A stretch of 64,000 nucleotides of DNA from VXYL01 sp965243095 (GTDB lineage Bacteria; Pseudomonadota; Gammaproteobacteria; Pseudomonadales; Azotimanducaceae), in assembly GCA_965243095.1 (NCBI GenBank), contig OZ251530.1, forward strand, positions 3,596,001 to 3,660,000. Reading direction: 5' to 3'. Shown piece by piece: positions 56,559 through 64,000 of the stretch; position 1 is the first letter of the stretch, and each line of letters starts with the position of its first letter. The translations under genes were made by a program, and so were the position numbers. The notes beneath the pieces are model-generated. The model was not told the origin of the DNA, ran no database searches, and worked only from the letters and a program-made list of their open reading frames with translations.

Positions 56559-57988
56559 CAGCCTCGCCCTCCGTAGCACCGCGCGGCAAGGATTTCGCGC
56601 ACCATTTCGGCGTCGTCGAAGGGCAGCCTCTCGCCGGCGATCTCTTGGTGCGTTTCGTGGCCCTTGCCGGCGATGAGCACGGCGTCGCACGCCCCGGCGC
56701 GTTCCAAAGCGGCGGCGATGGCCTCGCGCCGGTCGGCGATGCACAGCACCTCGCACGGCGCTTCGAAGCCGGCCATCACATCGTCCAAGATGCGTTCGGG
56801 ATCCTCGCCGCGCGGATTGTCGGAAGTCGCCACCACCAAGTCCGCGCCCGCTTCCGCCTGCCGCGCCATCTGCGCCCGCTTGCCGCGATCGCGCTCGCCG
56901 CCGCAGCCGAACACCACCAGCAAGCGCCCGTCCGCCGGCAGATGGGCGCGCGCCGCCGCCAACGCGGAACGCAAGCCATCCGGGGTGTGCGCGTAGTCCA
57001 CGATAGCGATGGGGTCGGCGCTGACCCGTTGCATGCGGCCGGGCACCGGCGGCAGCCGCGCCATGCCGGCTACCGCATCCGCAAGCGGCGTGCCCAAAGC
57101 GCAGACCGCGGCCAGCGCGCAGGCGGCGTTGTACACGGAGAACTCGCCGTAGTGGGCAGGAAGATGAAAGTCGGCCTCGCCCCACGGCGTTTTCCAAGCG
57201 CCGCGAATGCCGTCGCTCGCGAACCGCACATCGCGCCAACGAACGGCGGCCTCGCGGCCCACCGAGAGGAGTTTCACGCCCGGGCGCAGATCGAGCGCGA
57301 TCGCGCTGCCCACCTCGTCGTCCACGTTGACCACCGCGAGAGCCAACGGGCGCTGGAAGAGCCGCCGCTTGGCGTCGGCGTAGTCGCGCATGGTGCCGTG
57401 GTAGTCCAAGTGGTCGCGGCTGAGATTGGTGAAGACGCCCGCATCGAAATCCACGGCGTCCACGCGGCCTTGGTGCAGCGCGTGCGAACTCGCTTCCAAC
57501 GCCACTATCTCCACACCGCTGTCTCGCAGCGCGCGCAAGCGGGCTTGCAAGGAAATGGGATCGAAGGTGGTCAGTTCGGCGCGGCAAAGGCGCGGCGGCA
57601 CGCCCCAGCCCAGCGTGCCCATGTAGCCGGCGCGCGGCGCCAGCCGGGCGATGTGGTGCGCCACCGTGGTCTTGCCGTTGGTGCCGGTGACGCCCACCAC
57701 CGAGAGCTCGGCGCTCGGCGCGCCGTGGAAGCGCCGCCCGAACTCGCCCAAGCGCTTGCCGGCGTCCGCCACCACCACATTCGGCACGTCCACATCGACC
57801 GCCCGCTCGGAAACCACCGCGGCCGCCCCCGCGGCCACCGCGGCCGCCGCGAAGTCGTGGCCGTCGAACGCGGCGCCGCGGCAGGCGAGGAAGAGATCCC
57901 CCGGCCGCACCCGCCGCGAATCGCTGGTGAGCGAACGCAGCGGCACCGCCGGCGCCGCCGGATCCCGCAGCAATTCGCGCAACGTCAT
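56558..57988 (-). CDS. murE: UDP-MurNAc-tripeptide (meso-DAP) ligase
   Basis: A 476-residue Mur ligase adding meso-diaminopimelate. An N-terminal LTSDSRRVRPGDLFLAC block is followed by the P-loop VGVTGTNGKTTVAHHIA near 96, the central FTNLSRDHLDYHGTM and the DAP-specific DNPR in SDNPRGEDPE near 385. GAGGG lies seven bases before the ATG at 57988. A GTG at 58006, overlapping the ftsI stop, would add six residues. Confidence 0.97.
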   Translation of the reverse strand: MTLRELLRDPAAPAVPLRSLTSDSRRVRPGDLFLACRGAAFDGHDFAAAAVAAGAAAVVSERAVDVDVPNVVVADAGKRLGEFGRRFHGAPSAELSVVGVTGTNGKTTVAHHIARLAPRAGYMGTLGWGVPPRLCRAELTTFDPISLQARLRALRDSGVEIVALEASSHALHQGRVDAVDFDAGVFTNLSRDHLDYHGTMRDYADAKRRLFQRPLALAVVNVDDEVGSAIALDLRPGVKLLSVGREAAVRWRDVRFASDGIRGAWKTPWGEADFHLPAHYGEFSVYNAACALAAVCALGTPLADAVAGMARLPPVPGRMQRVSADPIAIVDYAHTPDGLRSALAAARAHLPADGRLLVVFGCGGERDRGKRAQMARQAEAGADLVVATSDNPRGEDPERILDDVMAGFEAPCEVLCIADRREAIAAALERAGACDAVLIAGKGHETHQEIAGERLPFDDAEMVREILAARCYGGRG

Positions 57989-58002
57989 GCCGCCGCCCTC
58001 GC

Positions 58003-59784
58003 TCACGCCGGCACTCCTTTTCCCGGCGCATCCGCCGCCGGCGGGTCGGCGTTCGGCGGCACGCCCAGAATGCGCAAGGCGCGCTCCACCACGCGGGCGA
58101 ACACCGGCGCGGCCACTTCGCCGCCGCCGATGGGCCCGCGGCGCGGCTGGTTGATCACCACCACCAGCACGATGCGCGGGCGCACCGCCGGCGCGAAGCC
58201 GGCGAAGAACGCCACATGCGCGGTGTCGTCGTAGCCGGCGGCGCCCACCTTGCGCACGGTGCCGGTCTTGCCGGCGGCGCTGTAGCCCTCCGGCTTGCCC
58301 TTCGGCGCGGTGCCGGTGGGCTCCAGCACGCCGCGCATCATCGTCGTCACCGCCTGCACATGGTGCGCCGCGAAGACGCGCTCGCCCGTTTCTTCCCCGC
58401 CGCGCAGCACGGCGATGTCCTTGCGCTCGCCGGCGTTCGCGAGCAGCAGATAGGCGCGCGCCAACTGCACCGGCGAGGCGGTAAGGCCGTAGCCGTAGGC
58501 CAGCACGGCGCGGCCGATGGGCTTGTCGAGGTCGGCGGCGTTGAGCGCGCCGATGGCCTCGCCGGGGAGGCCGCAGCCGGTGTAGTCGCCCAGCCCGGCG
58601 CGTTGGAAGACGTTGAACACCGCGTCCGGCGCCATCTCCAGCGCCATCTTGGCGATGCCCACCTGGGACGACTTGGCAAGCACCTGCGCCACCGTCAACG
58701 GGCCGCGGTCGCGGGGATCCTCGATGGTCTTGCGGCCCACGCGGAAGTAGCCCGGCGAGGTGTCGATCACCGTGTCCACGTCGTGGGTGCCGGCCTCCAG
58801 CGCCGCCAGCACGGTGAACGGCTTGACGGTGGAGCCGGGTTCGTACAGATCCGCCACGGCGCGGTTGCGCACGCCGGCGACGCCGCGGTTCGACCAGTCG
58901 TTCGGGTTGAAGGAAGGCAGATTGGCGAGCGCCAGCACCTCGCCGGTGGCGACGCTGAGCAGCACCAGCGAGCCGGCCATTGCGCCGTGGTGCTCCACCG
59001 CCGCCTTCAACTCGCGGTAGGCGAGAAACTGCAGGCGCAAATCCAGCGCCAGATGGACGTCCTCGGTCGGCCGGCGACGGTATTCCAGCACCTTCACCAC
59101 CTGCCCCTTGTTGTCGCGCAGCACGCGCTTGGAGCCCGGCGTGCCGGTGAGCGGGCCGTTGAGCGCCAGCTCGATGCCTTCCTGACCCACGTCGTCGATG
59201 TCGGTACGGCCGACGACGTGGGCCGCGGTCTCCCCGGCAGGGTAGAAACGGTGGTAGGCGCGCGCCACCTGCACGCCGTCGATGTCCAGTTCGCGCACCC
59301 GCGCCGCGGTCGCCGGCGGCAGGCGACGGGCCAGATAGGCGAACCGCCGGCGCGGGGGCTCCTCGCCATCGGCCCCGGCGCGCCGCGCCAGCAACTCCGG
59401 CGCCAGGCCGAGGGCGTTGCCGAGGCGCTGGAAGTCCTCCTCCTGCAGCCGCGCCAAGTGCGGATCCAGCCACACGTAGTGCATCGGGGCGCTGACGGCC
59501 AACGGCTCGCCGTTGCGGTCGAAAATCATGCCGCGATGCACTGGAATGGCGATGTCGCGCACGGCGCGCGCCTCGCCTTGATCCTGCAAAAACTCGCGTT
59601 CGGTGGCGACCAGGTAGCCGGCGCGGGCGGCCAAGCCGGCCAGCGCGAACGCGAGCAGCGCCAGCACCACGTAGTGGCGCCACGCGGCCAGCGGCTTGGC
59701 CGCGGCCGGGGGCGGCGGCTCGCGCAGCGGCCCGGCGCGGCGTTCGTGCCGGCGCCCGCTTTTGCGGCCGCGATTCACGGCCAC
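58003..59784 (-). CDS. ftsI: septal peptidoglycan transpeptidase (PBP3)
   Basis: A 593-residue class B penicillin-binding protein. Membrane anchor at ~37-60, N-terminal dimerisation region, then the transpeptidase domain with YEPGSTVKPF (SxxK, Ser near 315), AKSSQVG (SxN position, here SSQ), and AAGKTGTVRK (KTG). SSQ instead of SxN is a variation worth noting. GTG 59784 overlaps the ftsL stop by about ten bases. Confidence 0.96.
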   Translation of the reverse strand: MAVNRGRKSGRRHERRAGPLREPPPPAAAKPLAAWRHYVVLALLAFALAGLAARAGYLVATEREFLQDQGEARAVRDIAIPVHRGMIFDRNGEPLAVSAPMHYVWLDPHLARLQEEDFQRLGNALGLAPELLARRAGADGEEPPRRRFAYLARRLPPATAARVRELDIDGVQVARAYHRFYPAGETAAHVVGRTDIDDVGQEGIELALNGPLTGTPGSKRVLRDNKGQVVKVLEYRRRPTEDVHLALDLRLQFLAYRELKAAVEHHGAMAGSLVLLSVATGEVLALANLPSFNPNDWSNRGVAGVRNRAVADLYEPGSTVKPFTVLAALEAGTHDVDTVIDTSPGYFRVGRKTIEDPRDRGPLTVAQVLAKSSQVGIAKMALEMAPDAVFNVFQRAGLGDYTGCGLPGEAIGALNAADLDKPIGRAVLAYGYGLTASPVQLARAYLLLANAGERKDIAVLRGGEETGERVFAAHHVQAVTTMMRGVLEPTGTAPKGKPEGYSAAGKTGTVRKVGAAGYDDTAHVAFFAGFAPAVRPRIVLVVVINQPRRGPIGGGEVAAPVFARVVERALRILGVPPNADPPAADAPGKGVPA

Positions 59785-60056
59785 ACCGGCACCACTTGTT
59801 CGGGGAAGCGCATGCCCAGTTGCTCGGCGGCCACCGGCTCGACGCTTTGCGTGCCGGCGAAAGTGGCGCGTTCCAAGAGCAGCAGGCGGTATTCGCGCAG
59901 ATGGTCGTCCTCCACCCGGCGGTTGTCCGACAACTGCTGGTAGAGCGCCCGCACTTGATCCGCTTGGCGAGCGGTTTGCACGCCCGCCACGGCGACGCCG
60001 AGGTAGGCGGCAAGGCCCACGGCGGTCCAGAGTTGGCGGCGCGAGAGGCGTTTCAC
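59775..60056 (-). CDS. ftsL: cell division protein FtsL
   Basis: A 93-residue bitopic protein. A basic cytoplasmic N-terminus (KRLSRRQLW), one membrane segment at ~10-27 and a leucine-rich coiled coil (VRALYQQLSDNRRVEDDHLR) are seen. It forms the FtsQLB complex. The GTG at 60056 overlaps the rsmH stop by one base (TAGTG). Identified by size, topology and position rather than by strong similarity. Confidence 0.85.
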   Translation of the reverse strand: MKRLSRRQLWTAVGLAAYLGVAVAGVQTARQADQVRALYQQLSDNRRVEDDHLREYRLLLLERATFAGTQSVEPVAAEQLGMRFPEQVVPVWP

Positions 60057-61114
60057 TACGCCACCCGGGCCGCGGCCGGGATGGGGCTGACGCTGGCCAT
60101 CCACGCGCTTTGGCGTTCCGGCCAAATCGGCCCGGACAGGCTTAGCTGCGGCGCTCGCCGGTTGGCGGCCACCTTCTCCACCGCCTGCAGCAGCGCGCTC
60201 CGGGCGCGGGGATTGGCGGCGATCTCTTGCGGCGAGGCGCGCAATCCCTTCGCCACGGACGGCAGCCGTTTCGCCACCGGCACCTCGAGCATGGGCAAGC
60301 GCCGGGAAACCTGGGGCCGCTGCGTCCAGCCACGGAAGCACCGCCGCACCAGCCGATGTTCCAAGCCGTGGAAGGTGACGACGGCAAGGCGCCCGCCCAC
60401 GGGGAGCGCTTGGAAAGCGGCGGCCAGGCCGCGCTCCAGCTCGGCCAGCTCGTCGTTGATGTGGATGCGCACGGCTTGAAAGACGCGCGCCAACGCCGGT
60501 TTGCCGCCGCCGGACACCGCCTCGCCCACCGCATTCGCCAACTGCGCGGTGGTGGCGAGCGGCCGCGCCGCCACGATGCGCCGCGCCACGCGACCGGCGT
60601 GATGCTCCTCGCCATAGCGGCGTATGACCGTGGCGATCTCGGCCTCGCTGGCGTCGTTCAACCAAGCGGCGGCGGTGAGCGGGTCGCGCTGATCGAAACG
60701 CATGTCGAGCGGGCCGTTCCCGGAAAAGCTGAAACCACGCGCCGCCTCGTCGAGTTGCGGCGACGAGGCGCCCACATCGAACAGAACGCCGGCCGGGGCG
60801 CCAATCTCGTTTTCCTGCAAATGCCGGGCCAAATCGCCAAACCGGCCGTGGCAAACCACCACGCGGGAATCCGCCCGCGCCAACATGCGCCCGGCAGCCG
60901 CCGCGTCGGCGTCCCGATCCAGCACCAACAGCCGCGCTTCCGGCGACAACGCCGCGAGCAACCGCTTCGCGTGGCCGCCGCGGCCGAAGGTGGCGTCCAC
61001 ATAAACGCCGCGCGGATCGCCCAACACGGCGGCAACCGCCTCGTCCGCCAGCACCGGCGCGTGGCCGCCGCCGCCGGAAGAGCTAGTAGCGGAAGCCCAA
61101 GTCCGCGCCTGCAT
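60056..61114 (-). CDS. rsmH: 16S rRNA m4C1402 methyltransferase RsmH
   Basis: A 352-residue SAM-dependent methyltransferase. GHAPVLADEAVAAV at the N-terminus, the SAM motif YVDATFGRGGHAKRLLAAL near 40, GASSPQLDEAARGFSF near 115 and FQAVRIHINDELAEL near 205 are all family blocks. The ATG at 61114 overlaps the mraZ stop by about 32 bases; an upstream start at 61132 is possible. Confidence 0.95.
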   Translation of the reverse strand: MQARTWASATSSSGGGGHAPVLADEAVAAVLGDPRGVYVDATFGRGGHAKRLLAALSPEARLLVLDRDADAAAAGRMLARADSRVVVCHGRFGDLARHLQENEIGAPAGVLFDVGASSPQLDEAARGFSFSGNGPLDMRFDQRDPLTAAAWLNDASEAEIATVIRRYGEEHHAGRVARRIVAARPLATTAQLANAVGEAVSGGGKPALARVFQAVRIHINDELAELERGLAAAFQALPVGGRLAVVTFHGLEHRLVRRCFRGWTQRPQVSRRLPMLEVPVAKRLPSVAKGLRASPQEIAANPRARSALLQAVEKVAANRRAPQLSLSGPIWPERQSAWMASVSPIPAAARVA

Positions 61115-61535
61115 GTTCCAGATCTCCCTCAATCATCGCCTCGTTCCAAGCCGCTTCCGCCCAGAGTTCGAAACAGTCGCCGACGCCGGCAAGCACCACC
61201 TTCTTTTCGAGACCGGCGTAGTCGCGCAGCACCTGCGGAATGAGCACGCGCCCGTTGCGGTCGAGTTCGACCTCGGCGGCATGCCCTATCATTCGCCGGC
61301 GCGCGTGACGGACATAGCCTTTGCTGTTGTTTTGGCGATGCACCCGCGCCGCGACTTTCTCCCAAGCGGGCCCGGAGTAGATGAGCAGCCTTTTCTCGCT
61401 CGGTTCCGGCGGGATGGTCACCCAGACCTTGCCCTCCGAGCTGACGCGCAACTCCTCCCGGTAGCGCGTGGGCACGCCGATGCGCCCGCGCTCATCCAAG
61501 TTGAGGTTGGTCTTTCCCGTGAAGCTAATGGCCAT
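61083..61535 (-). CDS. mraZ: transcriptional regulator MraZ
   Basis: A 150-residue protein with two swapped-hairpin AbrB-like motifs, at NLDERGRIGVPTRYREEL (near 13) and ELDRNGRVLIPQVLRDYA (near 88). MraZ proteins bind direct repeats upstream of their own gene to control the dcw cluster. The start at 61535 (MAISFTG) fits the family; ATG 61541 two codons upstream is possible. See the direct repeats and promoter at 61669-61753. Confidence 0.96.
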   Translation of the reverse strand: MAISFTGKTNLNLDERGRIGVPTRYREELRVSSEGKVWVTIPPEPSEKRLLIYSGPAWEKVAARVHRQNNSKGYVRHARRRMIGHAAEVELDRNGRVLIPQVLRDYAGLEKKVVLAGVGDCFELWAEAAWNEAMIEGDLEHAGADLGFRY

Positions 61536-61541
61536 AGCCAT

Positions 61542-61668
61542 GCGCACCCGCCAAGCGGCAAGGAACGGGTTGTGGACGCCGCGCTGCGAAGTAGGGGGCG
61601 TCCCTGCCCCCACTGCACTTCAACGGGTGGTGGGGCCTCCCTGCCCCGTCCACATCCATGTGCGGGGT
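61542..61668 (-). promoter_or_regulatory. mraZ leader with GC hairpins
   Basis: The ~175-base transcribed leader of mraZ holds hairpins GGGGGC-GTCCCT-GCCCCC (61594-61611), GGGGC-CTCCCT-GCCCC (61632-61647), and, overlapping the operator, GCGGG...CCCGC (61662-61680). The first two share a stem-loop design and may be a small repeat or an attenuator. No coding sequence lies here. Confidence 0.55.
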
Positions 61669-61715
61669 TTCCATTCCCGCCCCATTTCCTTGCTCGTTTA
61701 CCCCATTTACTCCCA
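61669..61715 (-). promoter_or_regulatory. MraZ operator: TGGGN direct repeats
   Basis: On the minus strand, TGGGA (61715-61711) and TGGGG (61705-61701) are exactly ten bases apart, with TGGGG again at 61684-61680 and TGGAA at 61673-61669. E. coli MraZ recognises TGGGN repeats separated by five bases, so the first two match precisely and the other two are in near-phase. They lie at and just downstream of the predicted start of transcription, an ideal repression site. Confidence 0.72.
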
Positions 61716-61723
61716 CTATGGGC

Positions 61724-61753
61724 AACATACGCCACCCGATCGGCGTTCGTCAA
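61724..61753 (-). promoter_or_regulatory. mraZ/dcw cluster promoter
   Basis: Minus-strand -35 TTGACG (61753-61748), 18-base spacer, -10 TATGTT (61729-61724). Transcription would start near 61717, immediately upstream of the TGGGN repeats, giving a leader of about 180 bases to the mraZ ATG. Confidence 0.6.
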
Positions 61754-61855
61754 CCATTCCGGTCGAAAAAAATGCTGCGGCCGAAGTTGGCGGTTAACCT
61801 ATCTAAAAACAATCACTTAGATTACGATCACTCGATTAGGAGACGGCCAGAGGCG

Positions 61856-62929
61856 ATGTTTCGAGCACTTTTTCTCGTGCGAACGCGTACGACAGCGGGC
61901 ACCCATCGCGGGAATCCGTTCCCCGGCACGCCTTTCGCCGACGCCAGTTGCCGGCCTCGCCGAGGTAGCTGGAGGCACCTTGCGTGGGCGGCGGCCCTGC
62001 TCCTGCTCGCGCCCGGCTGCGGCTACGAACACATGCAGGGGCGTTCGATGGGCACCACCTACGCCGTGCAGGCGAACTGCGCCCTGCCCCAACAGCACAT
62101 TCGCCGCGTGCTGGCGCGGGTGAACCGCCAAATGTCCACCTACGACGCGGACTCGGAGCTTTCCACCTTCAACCGCGCCGCCGTTGGCGAACCCGTCGCG
62201 GTTTCCCCGGAGCTCGTAGAGGTGGTGGCGGCGGCGCAAGCGCTCTCGGAACGCACCAGCGGCGCCTTCGACGCCACCGTCGCGCCACTGGTCGCGCTGT
62301 GGGGTTTCGGCGCGCAAGCGGCCACGACACCGCCCACCGCCGCGCAAGTGCAGGCGGCGCGGGCAAACGTCGGCTATTACAAGGTGTCCTTCGCAACGCA
62401 ACCGCCGCAACTGACAAAACGCGCCCCGGTCACTCTGGACCTCTCCGCCATCGCCAAAGGCCACGCCGTGGACGCCCTCGCGCAGCTACTGCAGGCCGAG
62501 GGCTGCAATGCGTTCCTGATCGAACTCGGCGGCGAGATCCGCACCGCCGGCCCAGCCCCCGGCGGTGGCCGCTGGCGCATCGCCATCGAGTCGCCAGACG
62601 GCGAGCGCCCGCTGACCACGTTGCTGCTACGCGAAGCCGCGGTCGCCACCTCCGGCGACTACCGGCAACGCCACATCGTGGACGGCGTCGCCGTTTCGCA
62701 CATCATCGACCCGCGCACCGGCCACCCGCTACGCCACCAAACCCGCTCGGTTACAGTCGTCGCTGCCACCGCCCGGGAGGCCGACGTCCTCGCCACCGCC
62801 CTGCTGGTGATGGGCACCGGGGAAGGCGCACCCTTCGCCGAGCACCACGGCGTTGCCGCGTTGTTTGTCGTGCAGCAAGGAGGCGACTTCGCGCTGCGCG
62901 AATCGCCGGCAATGGGCAGCTACCGCTAG
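61856..62929 (+). CDS. apbE: FAD:protein FMN transferase (ApbE)
   Basis: A 357-residue flavin transferase that covalently attaches FMN to Thr in target proteins such as RnfG/NqrC. A lipoprotein-type signal precedes AAALLLLAPGCGYEH with Cys near residue 48. Family blocks: GRSMGTTYAVQANC, STYDADSELSTFN, LDLSAIAKGHAVDAL and ELGGEIRTAGP. The ATG at 61856 follows GAGG. The first 40 residues are longer and more basic than usual before the signal, so an internal start is conceivable. Confidence 0.93.
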   Translation: MFRALFLVRTRTTAGTHRGNPFPGTPFADASCRPRRGSWRHLAWAAALLLLAPGCGYEHMQGRSMGTTYAVQANCALPQQHIRRVLARVNRQMSTYDADSELSTFNRAAVGEPVAVSPELVEVVAAAQALSERTSGAFDATVAPLVALWGFGAQAATTPPTAAQVQAARANVGYYKVSFATQPPQLTKRAPVTLDLSAIAKGHAVDALAQLLQAEGCNAFLIELGGEIRTAGPAPGGGRWRIAIESPDGERPLTTLLLREAAVATSGDYRQRHIVDGVAVSHIIDPRTGHPLRHQTRSVTVVAATAREADVLATALLVMGTGEGAPFAEHHGVAALFVVQQGGDFALRESPAMGSYR

Positions 62930-62957
62930 CCGACCTCCGCAACTTCGCGCCGCCACG

Positions 62958-62994
62958 GGAAGCGGCGTTTCCGGGCGCTTAAAACGGCGCTTCC
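62958..62994. terminator. hairpin downstream of apbE
   Basis: GGAAGCGGCGTTT (62958-62970) pairs with AAACGGCGCTTCC (62982-62994) over 12 of 13 positions, with an 11-base loop, 28 bases after the apbE stop. No run of T follows, so it is a candidate only. Confidence 0.5.
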
Positions 62995-63012
62995 TTCCTA
63001 GGCAGTAGGTAT

Positions 63013-63053
63013 TACAATCCCGCCCAACGCACTAGCAGTACTAGCGATCGATC
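63013..63053 (+). promoter_or_regulatory. possible promoter/operator of the AAA ATPase gene
   Basis: A TACAAT -10-like hexamer (63013-63018) lies 57 bases before the ATG; a direct repeat ACTAGC-agt-ACTAGC follows near 63031-63045, with GATCGATC just after it. These could be binding sites, but the -35 is poor. Confidence 0.3.
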
Positions 63054-63075
63054 AACTCATCGACGGGCGCCTACG

Positions 63076-64000
63076 ATGCTAGACTCCATCAAAATACAGA
63101 ACTTCAAGTGCTTCGAACACTTGGCGCTCCGTTGCGCCCCTCTGACCGTGTTGTGCGGTCTGAACGGCATGGGCAAGAGCAGCGTCATTCAGGCGCTTCT
63201 CTGCTTGCGGGACCAAGGGTCACTCTCGACCTTGGGAACGCCAGAGGATGTTCTGTACGAAGGGGCTTCGGTCGACAGGCTCTCCTTCGAGCTGTGCTGG
63301 ACGGGCGGCGGTTCCTTCCGTGGCGCTTACCGACCCTCCGCCAACGGCAGTTGGTGGGAGGAGGAGGACTACGGGAGTGCTATAGCACAGAGCGATCTGC
63401 CGCTAGACGACTACAACAACGCCATGCAGCCGGAAGAACTCAGGCGTCTCATCCATGTAGGGGCCGAAAGAACAGGCCCGCGCAGAACCTACGACTATCG
63501 AACATCCTCGCCAGAGACGACGAATGCGCCGGAAAAGACCTCTGCACCCTTTCACAGCGTTGAAGGCAACGGCGAGCTCACGTTGAACTATCTCCGAGCC
63601 CACCGCTCTGATCTCCTGGACGACACGGACGCCCGTTGCCCAACAAGCGGCAGCCGTCGCCTGCACGACGTCTTGGAACACTGGCTGCAGCAAGTCACGC
63701 CCGGCGCACATTTGGACTTCGACGTCGTGCAAGACGCTGATGCGCCGATCGCCGGGTTCTTGTTCGATCGTCAAGGAGACGTACGGACACGCCGATATCG
63801 GATGACAAATGTAGGGTTCGGTCTAGTTTACGTCCTGCCTGTTCTGGCTGCTCTCCTAGTGCCCAAAGGGCACCTTTGCCTGATCGAGAGTCCTGAAGCG
63901 CACCTTCACCCTCGCGGGCAGACGAAATTGGCCGAGCTTGCCGTTCGCGCGGCTGTTGCCGGCGTTCAGATCATGGTGGAGACCCACAGCGATCACTTCC
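63076..64000 (+). CDS. AAA-family ATPase, DUF3696-type, 5' part
   Basis: The first 308 residues of an SMC-like ABC/AAA ATPase, cut by the window end. IQNFKCFEHLALRCAPLTVL leads into Walker A GLNGMGKSSVIQALL near 33. The signature-like RYRMTNVGFGLVYVLPVLAA is followed by Walker B LCLIESPEAHLHPRGQ near 274 and VETHSDHF at the edge, the sequence typical of DUF3696-containing ATPases. These are often found with nucleases in defence loci; the next gene beyond the window would decide. Confidence 0.85.
   Translation, partial: MLDSIKIQNFKCFEHLALRCAPLTVLCGLNGMGKSSVIQALLCLRDQGSLSTLGTPEDVLYEGASVDRLSFELCWTGGGSFRGAYRPSANGSWWEEEDYGSAIAQSDLPLDDYNNAMQPEELRRLIHVGAERTGPRRTYDYRTSSPETTNAPEKTSAPFHSVEGNGELTLNYLRAHRSDLLDDTDARCPTSGSRRLHDVLEHWLQQVTPGAHLDFDVVQDADAPIAGFLFDRQGDVRTRRYRMTNVGFGLVYVLPVLAALLVPKGHLCLIESPEAHLHPRGQTKLAELAVRAAVAGVQIMVETHSDHF

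Overview
The window is GC-rich bacterial DNA, most consistent with a gammaproteobacterium-like Gram-negative whose genome has been little characterised. The support is a dcw cluster ending in ftsQ-ftsA-ftsZ-lpxC, an MraZ-type operator, LolCDE, YciB, a homodimeric E1 pyruvate dehydrogenase (aceEF), a TonB receptor and ApbE. There is no rRNA or tRNA that I can see, no CRISPR array and no insertion sequence. The exact lineage cannot be read from this window.

Layout. Bases 1-9.9 kb hold housekeeping and metabolic genes: the end of a LolC/E permease, DUF2062, comEC, a GT-C type membrane protein, an amidohydrolase, an enoyl-CoA hydratase, an atypical Nramp transporter, rubredoxin and yciB. Bases 9.9-17.8 kb hold a partial Tad (tight adherence) set: a VWA-containing TadG, two TadE-like pseudopilins, a TPR/triple-SPOR protein, a TadZ/CpaE-like ATPase and a small lipoprotein, with no motor ATPase, platform or secretin. 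Bases 17.9-27 kb hold a short-chain dehydrogenase with a degenerate active site, two divergent paralogous phosphoribosyltransferases, a VapBC-type pair, a lactonase/TonB-receptor pair and an AAA/PD-(D/E)XK protein.

Bases 27-33.1 kb are a compact four-gene minus-strand operon: secreted metzincin protease, leucine-rich-repeat surface protein, membrane coiled-coil protein and OmpA-like lipoprotein. It is followed by a 31-base poly(G) run. Bases 33.5-39.6 kb look like a defence island made of two minus-strand operons: Uma2 - small protein - IrrE-like protein, then RloA ATPase - RloB - frameshifted Uma2. This is the best candidate for an undescribed system. After aceEF (39.8-43.8 kb) and an unknown two-gene operon comes a Xre/RES toxin-antitoxin pair whose toxin gene is frameshifted.

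Bases 47.2-61.5 kb are the division/cell-wall cluster on the minus strand, read as mraZ-rsmH-ftsL-ftsI-murE-mraY-murD-ftsW-murC-ftsQ-ftsA-ftsZ-lpxC. Start/stop overlaps run through nearly all of it. murF and murG are missing from their usual places, as are murB and ddl. mraZ is preceded by a promoter, TGGGN-type direct repeats and three GC hairpins. Divergent from it are apbE and the start of a DUF3696-type AAA ATPase that runs off the end. A double-hairpin repeat recurs three times in the first 16.4 kb.
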